A stretch of DNA of 64,000 nt from positions 62,001 through 126,000 of the forward strand of contig NZ_BAOS01000014.1 in NCBI RefSeq assembly GCF_002443295.1, read 5' to 3'. The notes under the pieces were generated by a model that saw only the letters and a list, made by a program, of their open reading frames with translations, was not told where the DNA came from and did no database searches. Made by a program: the position numbers and the translations under genes. This DNA comes from Candidatus Scalindua japonica (lineage in GTDB: Bacteria; Planctomycetota; Brocadiia; Brocadiales; Scalinduaceae). Of the stretch, positions 50,899 through 59,523 are shown one piece after another (positions within the stretch are counted from its first letter, which is position 1; the number at the start of each line of letters is the position of its first letter).

Positions 50899-52227
50899 TT
50901 ATATATCTTTTAAGAGTTTATTGGCAGAAGATTTTTCAATTGTATCATTAAACGTGTCCAGAGTACTTGTTAATATCTTTAACTCCCTGTTTTGTGCGAC
51001 AGGTATATCGTTAGTCCCGTTTTTATCCAGAGCATCAATTACGTGCTTTATGGTAAGCAAAGTAATGGTACATGCAGGCTGGTATGCAAACTCCTGGTCC
51101 TCTTCAATATTGGTTTCAACGGCAATCCCACACTCAACTAATTCATAGAGAATCTGATGTACCAACCGAATGGGTATTTCCAGGGTATGAGAAATCTTGC
51201 TTGCGGTCAAAGGTTTGACTTCATCAGAAAAATTCTTTATTATTAAGTGAGTTATCTGTAACGCAAGTAATCTCTTGTATGAGAGACTTACACGTGAACA
51301 GTCAGGTTCAAACTCATATGTGTCTATATTCTGAAGAGCAAAAGAAATTTCTGCTCCAAAAAGGACGATCAACCAGCTAATCTGTAACCAGATTAAAAAG
51401 AGAGGTAATGCGGCAAAGCTTCCATAAATAGCATTATACTGCGCTACACCAACCTGAGAGTAGATATAGCCCCATTGCGCTACTTGATAAGCTACCGCCG
51501 CAATCGCACCTGCTATCACACCATACAGGAACCTGACCTTTGTGTTAGGCATAAAGATATAAATAAAAGTAAAAGCCCCACAGATTGCGCAGTAAGGAAG
51601 TAGTTTAAACGAAAGAAATATCAGAGGACTGAAGAATCCTAAAAAGGCAAACCGCTCAGTTATAAGAGTAATCTGGGTAATCAAAAATACTGTTATACCA
51701 CTTGATACAATGATAAGAACAGGGCAAATCAGCATTATAGATATGTAATCTGTTATCTTCCTGACGGTACTTCGTGATTTCTTAATTCCCCAGATGTCAT
51801 TAAATGAATGCTCAATATTGCTTAACAATTTAATTACTATCCAGAAAAGTACTGCCAGACCTATACCGGCCACCATCCCTCCTTTAGTTTGTTCGAGAAG
51901 AGAACGGGCAAATCCCATAACCTGCACAAGCACCTCTTCCTGACCTGGAAATTTTTTCAAGAGTTGATTTTCCAGGGCCTGATCAGAACCAAACCCTTTC
52001 GCTATACCAAATATCAGAGCAACTACAGGAACAATTGAGAGCAGTGAGTAGAAGGTTAGAGCAGATGCTCTTAAAGTACATTTATCTTCATAAAATCCAC
52101 GAAATGCCAGTATCACAACTCTAAGCTGCGTAATCAAGAATATTTTCTTACGAGGATGGTCTTGTAGGCGAATTCTCCATATGTCAGTTGTGACATAATC
52201 AATAATTTCTGATAACATAGTTTTCAT
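50899..52227 (-). CDS. YihY/BrkB-family membrane protein
   Basis: A 442-residue protein, six predicted spans (for example ALTFYSLLSIVPVVALIFGIA, IGLAVLFWIVIKLLSNIEHSF, and IPLFLIWLQISWLIVLFGAE in the C-terminal part). FNDIWGIKKSRS and IYGSFAALPLFLIWLQI are typical of this family, formerly misnamed ribonuclease BN. The last 120 residues form a winged-helix-like domain (LEIPIRLVHQILYELVECGI), as in longer members. Its function is not established; older BrkB work linked it to serum resistance. The ATG at 52227 has GGTGAGG 11 bases before it. Confidence 0.85.
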   Translation of the reverse strand: MKTMLSEIIDYVTTDIWRIRLQDHPRKKIFLITQLRVVILAFRGFYEDKCTLRASALTFYSLLSIVPVVALIFGIAKGFGSDQALENQLLKKFPGQEEVLVQVMGFARSLLEQTKGGMVAGIGLAVLFWIVIKLLSNIEHSFNDIWGIKKSRSTVRKITDYISIMLICPVLIIVSSGITVFLITQITLITERFAFLGFFSPLIFLSFKLLPYCAICGAFTFIYIFMPNTKVRFLYGVIAGAIAAVAYQVAQWGYIYSQVGVAQYNAIYGSFAALPLFLIWLQISWLIVLFGAEISFALQNIDTYEFEPDCSRVSLSYKRLLALQITHLIIKNFSDEVKPLTASKISHTLEIPIRLVHQILYELVECGIAVETNIEEDQEFAYQPACTITLLTIKHVIDALDKNGTNDIPVAQNRELKILTSTLDTFNDTIEKSSANKLLKDI

Positions 52228-52374
52228 ATGATAAGAAACCTCACCAGATAACATATTGCGGCATAGCCACCCGCCTGAATAAAGAAGTCGGCCAGAAAAT
52301 CAATTTTGAAACATCTTGATGTATTCTTGCTGGCAGGCAAGAAAAGTGCTTAACATAATAAAAAATTCTTCCAT

Positions 52375-52440
52375 AACTTTAGCTCACTTCAAACTTCATA
52401 CCAGACTACGTTATTCACGCGGGTAAACGTTTTTAACTTA
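52375..52440 (+). repeat. 66-base direct repeat, first copy
   Basis: Starts AACTTTAGCTCACTTCAAAC and ends TTTTTAACTTA. About 51 of 66 positions match the second copy at 52540-52605. Confidence 0.65.
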
Positions 52441-52539
52441 TTTTGCTTATTCTATAGTATGGTGAAATGAGTTGTCAACCGTTATAATTAACAGTTCAAA
52501 CGAGTGACTAAAGGAAAAAAAAGATTTGTTTTCTACCAC

Positions 52540-52605
52540 AACTTTAGCCCACTTCAAACTTTCTGCCCGATTTCGTCATTCAGGCGAGTAGGTGCTTTTA
52601 ACTTT
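52540..52605 (+). repeat. 66-base direct repeat, second copy
   Basis: Starts AACTTTAGCCCACTTCAAAC. Copy of 52375-52440, 165 bases downstream, just before the YjbQ start. Confidence 0.65.
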
Positions 52606-52629
52606 TATAGTATAAAGGAGTGTGTTGAA

Positions 52630-53049
52630 ATGAAAAGCTATCGAAAAGAGTTATCGTTTAACGTTACAAAGAGAAGGGAGTTTATAAACATTACTCCTGA
52701 AGTAAATTCCTGTCTCAAACAGAGCGGTATACGAGAAGGGCTCGTCCTGGTTAATGCCATGCATATTACCGCTTCTGTCTTTATAAATGACGATGAATCC
52801 GGCCTTCATTACGATTATGAGGAGTGGCTGGAAAAGCTGGCGCCTCACGAGCCACTTTCACAATACCGTCATAACAATACGGGAGAGGATAATGGAGACG
52901 CGCACCTCAAGCGTCAGGTTATGGGTCGTGAAGTCGTTGTCGCCATCACCGAAGGCAGATTAGACTTTGGGCCATGGGAACAGATATTCTATGGAGAGTT
53001 TGATGGCAGACGGAGAAAGAGGGTCCTGGTGAAAATTATTGGTGAATAA
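52630..53049 (+). CDS. YjbQ-family (UPF0047) protein
   Basis: A 139-residue protein of the secondary thiamine-phosphate synthase-like family. [20 protein letters not shown], and [20 protein letters not shown] are typical. Ends with [15 protein letters not shown]. Members have a beta-barrel and weak thiamine phosphate synthase activity in some species; the physiological role is uncertain. A longer frame from 52504 is rejected: ATG at 52630 has AAAGGAG nine bases upstream and gives the standard family length. Confidence 0.88.
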   Translation: MKSYRKELSFNVTKRREFINITPEVNSCLKQSGIREGLVLVNAMHITASVFINDDESGLHYDYEEWLEKLAPHEPLSQYRHNNTGEDNGDAHLKRQVMGREVVVAITEGRLDFGPWEQIFYGEFDGRRRKRVLVKIIGE

Positions 53050-53132
53050 AAATTTGTGTTTGCAAATTGGTTATTGAATATCTCTGTGGACATCCTGTTA
53101 TTCAAAAACCATTTTAAAATATTACGTAAAGG

Positions 53133-53162
53133 CAGCATGGACAAACTTGTTTGTCCATGCTG
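53133..53162. terminator. Perfect hairpin between convergent genes
   Basis: CAGCATGGACAAA (53133-53145) pairs perfectly with TTTGTCCATGCTG (53150-53162) around CTTG. It lies between the converging yjbQ and sulP genes, so it could stop both, but no T run follows. Related in sequence to the hairpin at 35558. Confidence 0.5.
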
Positions 53163-53179
53163 TTCATCCTGACAGTTTC

Positions 53180-54739
53180 TTACGGCTCGGTCTCCGGCAG
53201 CGCCAGACTCAACCGTTCATGACTTTGTACCATGCGGAATTGTGGTTTTTTGATAACATTTACACCGACAAATACTTCCATACTTTTCAGGAAGCTTCGG
53301 CATTCATCGCTGAGATGTTTCAGGTGTAGCCGTTTACCTATATTAAAATATCGATCTGAGAGTGATTTGATCGCTTCAAGCCCTGACTGGTCGCACACCT
53401 TTGAATGCCTGAAATCTATGACTACATTATCCGGGTCCTTATGCGGATCAAAAGATTCAAGAAATTTTCGCACTGATCCGAAAAACAATGGACCAGACAG
53501 TCCATATACACATAACCTTGGCGTTTCTACGAGTAAATTCAGTTGGATAGTCTTTCCGCTTTTCCACGCAAAAACCAACGCGGAAACGATAACACCCGCA
53601 GCCACCGCAATCGCAAGATCGGTAAACACCGTTACACCCGAGACGAGGACTAATACGAACGCGTCGGCACGTGGCATCTTGTGAACAATACGGATGCATG
53701 ACCATTCGAAAGTACTCAAAACAACCATAAACATAACCCCTACCAATGCGGCAAGTGGGATCATTTCAATATACTTCGACCCAAATAGAATACACAAAAG
53801 AAGAAAAATCGCGGCAGAAATACCGGATAACCTGCCCCGACCACCGGAATTTACATTTATCATGCTTTGTCCTATCATGGCACATCCTCCCATTGTACCA
53901 AAGAAACCTGCAACTACATTTGCGATACCCTGTCCAAAGCACTCCCTGTTGCTCTGTCCGCGAGTCTCTGTTATTTCATCCACCAGTGACAATGTCATCA
54001 GAGACTCCAGAAGACCAATTGCCGCAAGAATAAGGGAATAGGGCCAGATGACACTCAGAGTATGCCAGTTCAGAGGAATCATGGGAATGTGAAATTGTGG
54101 CAACCCTCCGGCAACAGATGCCATGTCTTTTACCTGAAGCGTATCTACATTAAATCCAATCACTACTGCAGAAATCACTAAAATAGCAATCAGTGGTGCT
54201 GGGACCGCGCGTGTCAACCGAGGTAGAAAATGAATGATAACCATTGTCGCTACAACCAGCCCTATCATAAGATATAACGTTTCGCCCTGCATCCATGCCA
54301 ACACATTCCCTTCACCGGACAACTTAAAATGTCTCAACTGAGAGAGAAAAATTACAATCGCAAGACCATTGACAAACCCCAGCATAACAGGATGAGGCAC
54401 CAGACTGATATACTTACCCAGACGTAAAATCCCCGCGGTTATCTGAATAATTCCCATCAATACAACCGCCGCAAATAGATATTCAACTCCGTTCTTCGCG
54501 ACAAGTTCAATCATCACTACAGCCAGAGCACCTGTAGCGCCTGAGATCATCCCCGGCCTGCCTCCGCCTACTGCAGTGATAAGCCCTACTATGAAGGCCG
54601 CATATAAACCGACCAGAGGATCGACGCCGGCAACAAAGGAAAACGCAACCGCCTCCGGTACTAATGCCAGCGCGACAGTAAGACCGGACAGCAAATCGTC
54701 CTTTATATTAACTTGTCTTTGAATATAGACGTTAAACAT
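53180..54739 (-). CDS. SulP-family anion transporter with STAS domain
   Basis: A 519-residue transporter. About ten to eleven spans occupy residues 15-400, with SGATGALAVVMIELVAKNG and GIANVVAGFFGTMGGCAMIG, typical of SulP. The C-terminal STAS domain (residues 425-505) has NVVIDFRHSKVCDQSGLEAI. SulP proteins move sulfate, bicarbonate or other anions by symport; the substrate here is unknown. No carbonic anhydrase gene is adjacent. The ATG fits the normal length. Confidence 0.92.
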   Translation of the reverse strand: MFNVYIQRQVNIKDDLLSGLTVALALVPEAVAFSFVAGVDPLVGLYAAFIVGLITAVGGGRPGMISGATGALAVVMIELVAKNGVEYLFAAVVLMGIIQITAGILRLGKYISLVPHPVMLGFVNGLAIVIFLSQLRHFKLSGEGNVLAWMQGETLYLMIGLVVATMVIIHFLPRLTRAVPAPLIAILVISAVVIGFNVDTLQVKDMASVAGGLPQFHIPMIPLNWHTLSVIWPYSLILAAIGLLESLMTLSLVDEITETRGQSNRECFGQGIANVVAGFFGTMGGCAMIGQSMINVNSGGRGRLSGISAAIFLLLCILFGSKYIEMIPLAALVGVMFMVVLSTFEWSCIRIVHKMPRADAFVLVLVSGVTVFTDLAIAVAAGVIVSALVFAWKSGKTIQLNLLVETPRLCVYGLSGPLFFGSVRKFLESFDPHKDPDNVVIDFRHSKVCDQSGLEAIKSLSDRYFNIGKRLHLKHLSDECRSFLKSMEVFVGVNVIKKPQFRMVQSHERLSLALPETEP

Positions 54740-55005
54740 GGTATTACAAATATAATAATACTATTATCTTAAAGGAAATACAGATGTGTTATGCATACAA
54801 AAAAACAGAGGAGAGTGAAGTGCCCTTTACATAAGTCACCAAATCTGATAGACAGAAAAAAATTTCTAAGTTATAAAACGCCCTGTGCCTGAATAGGAAT
54901 AAGGTGGAAAAAGTTCTTACTGCATTTATGCACACAAAGAAACAAAATGCAATTTTATGGTATTTAAATTTTCGTGTCAACAGTAATATTCCATTGCCCC
55001 TGAAA
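54740..55005. other. Intergenic region
   Basis: About 265 bases with no supported gene; it separates the divergent sulP and the broken surface-protein gene. Confidence 0.5.
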
Positions 55006-55087
55006 ATCAGAATACACCAACGACTTATCATTATTCCTTTCTTTTATTTTCTTTGCAACCTGGAGCTTACAGTCCGATGCGTGGGGA

Positions 55088-55744
55088 GTGTCTGTAAGTA
55101 AAACAATGGCTACGGATGTTAGCACCCGTTCATTCTCAGTTGTATGGATGGCTGATGGACCATTTATACCTCAACTTGAGGTGTTTTCAGACCCGGACGG
55201 TCTTAATCCCATCTCAGTTTCTGTCACAAATGTCAGTCAAAACTACCCTCCCGCGGAAGACCTGGGGGTACTCAAAGTTACCGTCACCGGGCTTACTTCC
55301 GGCACAACATATTATTACCGCACGACAACCACTTCTAAAGGAGGTGGTAATGATCGTGTGTATCCGGTCACCACTCCTCTGCCTTCTGTGACAACAGAAA
55401 TCCTGGTCAAAAGGACAATTACGTCGGGTGAGGACGAGGTGCCATTTACAAACGATCTGTTAACAATAGATGTATTTCAGGAAGACGGTGTTACAATCGC
55501 TGACGGGGCGCTGATAGTGTTGGACATCGCCGGCGCTGATTATCCAATTTCTGCCTTCGTTGGAATGGGTACTCTCTCCCCGGCAACTATACTTGATTTA
55601 AATAATGTATTCGATAAAAATGCTCATGAGAGCATGGATCTGAAAGGTAATGAAAGTACAGCATTGAGACTGATTGGGGGGGGGCCCTGGGTAATACATA
55701 TATTTCCATTAATATCCCTGTTGAAAGTGGTAAAGCGGAAGTAG
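55088..55744 (+). pseudogene. Surface protein, fragment 1 (Fn3-like)
   Basis: First frame: VSVSKTMATDVSTRSFSVVW, then TVTGLTSGTTYYYRTTT, an Fn3-like domain, then a region ending at NESTALRLIGG. The frame leaves the true sequence at the nine-G run and ends in an unrelated tail. The GTG at 55088 is not a convincing start. Confidence 0.65.
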
Positions 55745-55764
55745 TCTCCTCTGACGTCACATCT

Positions 55765-57150
55765 ATGGCATTGAAAACAGATACAGATGGTGACGGCGTC
55801 ACTGATGGTATAGACATTAATCCATGCAAGGGTGGCAATATTATTGATTGCGATGATAACTGTAAAGACATACCCAATCCCACCCAGGAAGATCTGGATA
55901 ATGATGGTGTTGGTGATGTGTGTGAAATAATTATTGTGCCTGATGTTATTGGCCTTTCTGAAGCTGATGCGGAAGCTGCTATTACAGGAGTTGGGCTTAT
56001 AGTTGGTGCCAAAACACCTGGGCTAAATGAAAACGAAAAATATGATAAAGTTGTTAGTCAAAATCCCGCACCCGGAACAGAAGTGTTTGGCAGTACCCAG
56101 GTTGATATCGAATTTTCAGTAGTATTAATCATAGTTGTTCCTGATGTAACAGGAATGGAACAGGGTGAGGCGGAAGAGACCATTACTGGCAGTGATCTCA
56201 CAGTGGGAACAGTAACTATTGGATACAGTGAAGTAGTCCCGAAAGACCATGTGATCAGCCAGTATCCTCTTGCGGGAACTATTGCGGAGGTGGGCGATAC
56301 TGTTAGTCTTGTTATTTCTGCTGTCTCTGAGATAAGGACAGTACCTTTACTGGAAGGACAGTGTCAGATCGATGCGATTGAGACAATATTATCAGAAGCT
56401 GAGCTTGTTTTGGGAACAATAGATACGCAATATTCAGATACCGTTCCTGCTGATTGCGTGATATCTCAGGACCCGGGACCTGGTACTGAGGTTACAGTTG
56501 GCTCAGAAGTACATATAACGATTTCCATCGGCCAGGCGCCTGTTGCTGTGCCGGTAGTAACTGAGTTGACACTCTCAGAGGCACAAGAAGTAATTAATGC
56601 AGCGAGGCTTGTAATTGGAAGTGTAAGTACTGCAATGAGTAATACCATACCTGTTGGTCAAATTATGGGACAGACCCCCGTTGGTGGAACTGAAGTTACG
56701 GTAGGTAGCGCTGTGGATCTGGTAATCTCTTATGATACCAATTATGAAGATGGTAAAGGGTGGCGGCGTAAGGGGTTTGATCCTGGCGGTACATCTAATT
56801 ATCCGTTTGATGCCAGTCCAAACCCTGGTGGGTTAAACCTGCTATGGCAAAAACCAGATCTGAACAACTCTGTTGTTCTGACATCAGATCTAAATGGTGA
56901 TGAGGTCCTTGATATTGTTGCTTCGGATGGTACGGTACTGGTTGCTTATGACGGTCAAGGAATTGAATTATGGAAGCAACAGACTTCACCACGTCTCTGC
57001 TATATTGGAGATATTGATGGTGATTTGCAGCCAGAGGTCTTTGTCACTTATAAAGATAATGAAAATCATCTCAAAGTGACATATACAATTCGGATGGAAC
57101 ATTTGATAAGACCCTGGATAGAGGACAAAGCGGATTTGATAGCTATATGA
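55765..57150 (+). pseudogene. Surface protein, fragment 2 (TSP3 and four PASTA domains)
   Basis: Second frame: TSP3-like calcium repeat (DGDGVTDGIDI, DLDNDGVGDVC), then four PASTA domains that each start VPDVIG, VPDVTG, VPLLEG or VPVVTE and end with a PxxGT-V-GS motif, then a VCBS/FG-GAP unit. True sequence continues upstream in this frame to 55684. PASTA domains often bind cell-wall fragments or mediate contacts. The frame drifts off after KVTY near 57082. Confidence 0.7.
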
Positions 57151-57575
57151 TTGTATTAACCCATTACGTTGATTATTTAATCGTGGGTTACGGATCTGGA
57201 TTAAGTTTGTCACCTCGTGGTGTAGGTATTCTCAGATACAGTTCGGGAGAAGAGGACTCGTACTTTGCAACAGGTGGTGGTGGTATATGGAGTACATTTG
57301 GTTGTGGTCCTACTGACAATGATGGCAAGCTTAAGATAGCGCTGCCATGGGGAACTCCACACAACGGCGCATTTGTAAATAGGACTACAGACCTTGATTT
57401 GTTCGGTATACTTGTTGAAGCTGATATTACTTCCAGTCCCGCAACCATTAATTCACAATTTATTAAACAGATAAGTACGTGGAATCAATTAACTAACCCC
57501 AATGGGTACAATTCAGCGATGATGCCTGACCTTAACGGTGACGGTTTTGCGGAGGTACTGTTTAGAGGGGCATGA
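57147..57575 (+). pseudogene. Surface protein, fragment 3 (FG-GAP region)
   Basis: Third frame, which really begins at about 57084 (YNSDGTFDKTLDRGQSGF) and continues MIVLTHYVDYLIVGYGSGLS to DLNGDGFAEVLFRG. It ends at the GGGG tract at 57567-57570. Confidence 0.65.
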
Positions 57576-58368
57576 CTCGGTATACTACACGGGTATACAA
57601 CATTTATATAACGTTTCTACTACTGGTGAGATGCTTTCCTCCTGGCAAGGGTCAGCCAACGGATGGTTCCCTCTCGGGACTGTTATAAATGACATCAATA
57701 ATGATGGCATTAAGGAGATAGCGATGTCTGCTTATGATAGTGAAACTGTATCAATAATTGATAGTTCCTCTTTTACGACAACAGTTGAAGAATATGGGAT
57801 TGGGAGGGTCATTGGTTCTACAGATTTTGATGGAGACGGTAAAGATGAAATAATTGTTCACCAATCCAGCTCAGGTGATATCAGGGTGCTTAATGGAGAA
57901 GATCTGTCTGAGATCGGCAAATGGAATGTGGGAGAATTCTTTCCAATGAAATCTAACACTGATTTTCTTAACAGGTTCGCAATTTCTGATGTTACAGGTA
58001 ACGGTAAGCTGGAACTTATTATTGGTTCTAATAACGGGATTTATGCTTTAGAGTCATCATCTGTAATGCCTGACCTGCCTCCTATCCAGGACCTGCGCGC
58101 GAGGGCTAAATCCGGCAAGGTCCAAATTCTCTGGACGCCGGTACCAGGAGCGGAACACTATATGATATACAGGAAGAATGGCAACGAAGATTATGAACTG
58201 ATCAAGGATGAGCATTTTACCGACTATTGTGCCTATGTAGACATCAACCTTACAAATGGGGTTGAATATTGTTACAAAGTATTATATGTAAATGATAAAG
58301 GTCAGAAATCATTGGTTTCCAATGAGACATGTGCCACACCAGGAGCAAGAAGAAGACGAAGAAGATAA
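57538..58368 (+). pseudogene. Surface protein, fragment 4 (FG-GAP and Fn3, poly-Arg end)
   Basis: Fourth frame, correct from HDSVYYTGIQHLYNV (about 57571). It has DINNDGIKEIAMS and DFDGDGKDEIIVH repeats, then an Fn3 domain (PPIQDLRARAKSGKVQILWT) and the end GARRRRRR. Confidence 0.65.
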
Positions 58369-58462
58369 GCATTACAATGTGATCTGAAAAGAGTAGGTCA
58401 AATCTTTCAAAATGTCAAATAATACTCTATGTAAGAAATAGACAGGAAAGGAGAAATTAAAA

Positions 58463-58549
58463 ATGCAGATGGATTCAGATGCTTATAAAGATTGGCTGAG
58501 TTGTAAAAAAGACATTTATGATGAGGTCTTTAAAGATGAAGTTAAATAG
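58463..58549 (+). CDS. Very small ORF, possible antitoxin remnant
   Basis: A 28-codon frame (MQMDSDAYKDWLSCKKDIYD...) with a good ribosome binding site (AAAGGAG) 10 bases before the ATG. It overlaps the next small frame by 14 bases, an arrangement seen in toxin-antitoxin operons. Too short to identify. Confidence 0.35.
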   Translation: MQMDSDAYKDWLSCKKDIYDEVFKDEVK

Positions 58550-58676
58550 AGGAAATATAGTCATCTGTAAAGTCCCAATGCCATCAGAAAAATTGAAGGA
58601 GTTCAAACTAAGACCCGGCCTGATTATTTCAAAAGATCTGAACAATAAAAAACCCTGCCCCCTCTATAAATTTTGA
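58536..58676 (+). pseudogene. PemK/MazF-type toxin, N-terminal fragment
   Basis: A 46-residue frame starting MKLNRGNIVICKVPMPSEKL and continuing KLRPGLIISKDLNN, which resembles the first strands of PemK/MazF endoribonucleases (RGDIVLVxxP, KxRPaLVIS). The rest of the domain, about 60 residues, is missing. It overlaps the tiny upstream frame. A truncated toxin gene is the best reading. Confidence 0.55.
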
Positions 58677-58684
58677 GATATTTC

Positions 58685-58712
58685 TTGACATGCAATCCTG
58701 AAGGTATATACT
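58685..58712 (+). promoter_or_regulatory. Promoter of the VapBC pair
   Basis: TTGACA (58685-58690, perfect), 16 bases, TATACT (58707-58712, five of six). About 35 bases before the VapB start. Confidence 0.7.
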
Positions 58713-58722
58713 GGTTGGTATA
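58707..58722. promoter_or_regulatory. Possible VapB operator
   Basis: TATACTGGTTGGTATA: the arms TATAC and GTATA are inverted and overlap the -10, a usual place for autoregulation by an antitoxin. Inference. Confidence 0.45.
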
Positions 58723-58747
58723 TTACAAATCCAAGGGAATATACATT

Positions 58748-58996
58748 ATGAAAACCGCAAAACTATTTATGAATGGACGAAGTCAGGCCGTAAGACTTCC
58801 CAAATCCTGTCGATTAGATGGAACGGAGGTGTTTATTAAGAAAACAGCCGAAGGGATACTCCTGATTCCAAAAGACCAATCAGTATGGGAAACCTGGGAG
58901 CAAAATCTTCAAAAATATAATGACTCTTTTATGGAAGAAAGAAATCAACCAACCAGCCAGCAAAAAAGAAAAGAGATAGATGCGTTATTTGATTGA
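58748..58996 (+). CDS. vapB: VapB-type antitoxin (AbrB/SpoVT swapped-hairpin)
   Basis: An 82-residue antitoxin. The start KTAKLFMNGRSQAVRLPKSC is the typical AbrB-like DNA-binding hairpin of VapB, and a C-terminal acidic tail (KRKEIDALFD) wraps the toxin. The ATG at 58748 is preferred over the longer frame that starts at 58673. It overlaps the toxin gene by 17 bases. Confidence 0.9.
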   Translation: MKTAKLFMNGRSQAVRLPKSCRLDGTEVFIKKTAEGILLIPKDQSVWETWEQNLQKYNDSFMEERNQPTSQQKRKEIDALFD

Positions 58997-59381
58997 TACT
59001 AATATTTGTATTTATCTCATGAACCAAAGGCCACTCCACTTGATTCAAAAATTAAAACAATTTCCTATTGGAGATATAGGAATTTCATCAATTACACTTG
59101 CAGAACTCCAATATGGTGTATCAAAGAGCAAAAAGAAAGAAAAAAATCAAACCCGATTAAATGAATTTCTCATTCCATTTGAAATATTGCCTTTTGATGA
59201 AAGGCATACCATTACTTATGGTGAAATACGTTCTCAACTTGAGAAGACAGGAAAAATTATTGGCCCGTTGGATTTATTGATAGCAGCACATTCTTTAACC
59301 GAACAGCTAGTGTTAATTACAAATAACGATAAAGAATTTAAACGGGTAAAAGGACTAAATATAGAAAATTGGACAAAATAA
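58980..59381 (+). CDS. vapC: VapC-type PIN-domain toxin
   Basis: A 133-residue PIN ribonuclease. RYLIDTNICIYLMNQ gives the first acidic residue (Asp6); SSITLAELQYG, GPLDLLIAAHS and ITNNDKEF carry the others that hold the metal. It overlaps VapB by 17 bases. VapC cuts tRNA or other RNA and is held inactive by VapB. Confidence 0.92.
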   Translation: MRYLIDTNICIYLMNQRPLHLIQKLKQFPIGDIGISSITLAELQYGVSKSKKKEKNQTRLNEFLIPFEILPFDERHTITYGEIRSQLEKTGKIIGPLDLLIAAHSLTEQLVLITNNDKEFKRVKGLNIENWTK

Positions 59382-59514
59382 CAAAGAGACACTAAAATAA
59401 CTAGTCCACCTTAAAAACGTGAAATAGTGTTCCATAGCACACATTACATCTAAGATAATATTCTCGCAAAATCCACAAGAACAATAACGTCTTTACTTTT
59501 TTACGAATGTATCG

Positions 59515-59523
59515 CCCCCCCCC
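59515..59523. repeat. Homopolymer of nine C (nine G on the minus strand)
   Basis: Nine C on the plus strand. On the minus strand the stop TAG of the methyltransferase runs straight into it (GTATAGGGG...), sharing one G. It is the second such tract in an AT-rich window; the first is at 55676-55684. Confidence 0.9.

Larger units (their letters stand above)
55006..58368 (+). pseudogene. Large surface protein gene broken by at least three frameshifts
   Basis: Four overlapping frames together read as one protein: a hydrophobic signal-like stretch without a start codon (LSLFLSFIFFATWSLQSDA, about 55025-55075), an N-terminal Fn3-like domain, a thrombospondin type 3 calcium repeat (TDTDGDGVTDGIDINPC), four PASTA domains, VCBS/FG-GAP repeats (DLNGDEVLDIV, DFDGDGKDEII) and a C-terminal Fn3 domain ending in six arginines. 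Frames change at a run of nine G (55676-55684), near 57082-57084 in an ATATA stretch and at GGGG (57567-57570). Each shift rejoins homologous sequence, for example LIGG to ALGNTYISIN. It is an extracellular adhesion-like protein whose gene is broken, phase-variable or misread. Confidence 0.8.

Noticed and set aside
52504-52629. Upstream extension of yjbQ
   Set aside because: It covers the second copy of the 66-base repeat and adds 42 residues not in the family; the SD lies directly before 52630.
54904-55101. A 65-codon frame before the surface protein
   Set aside because: No ribosome binding site. It may hold the original charged start of the signal peptide in another frame, but that is too uncertain to annotate as a gene.
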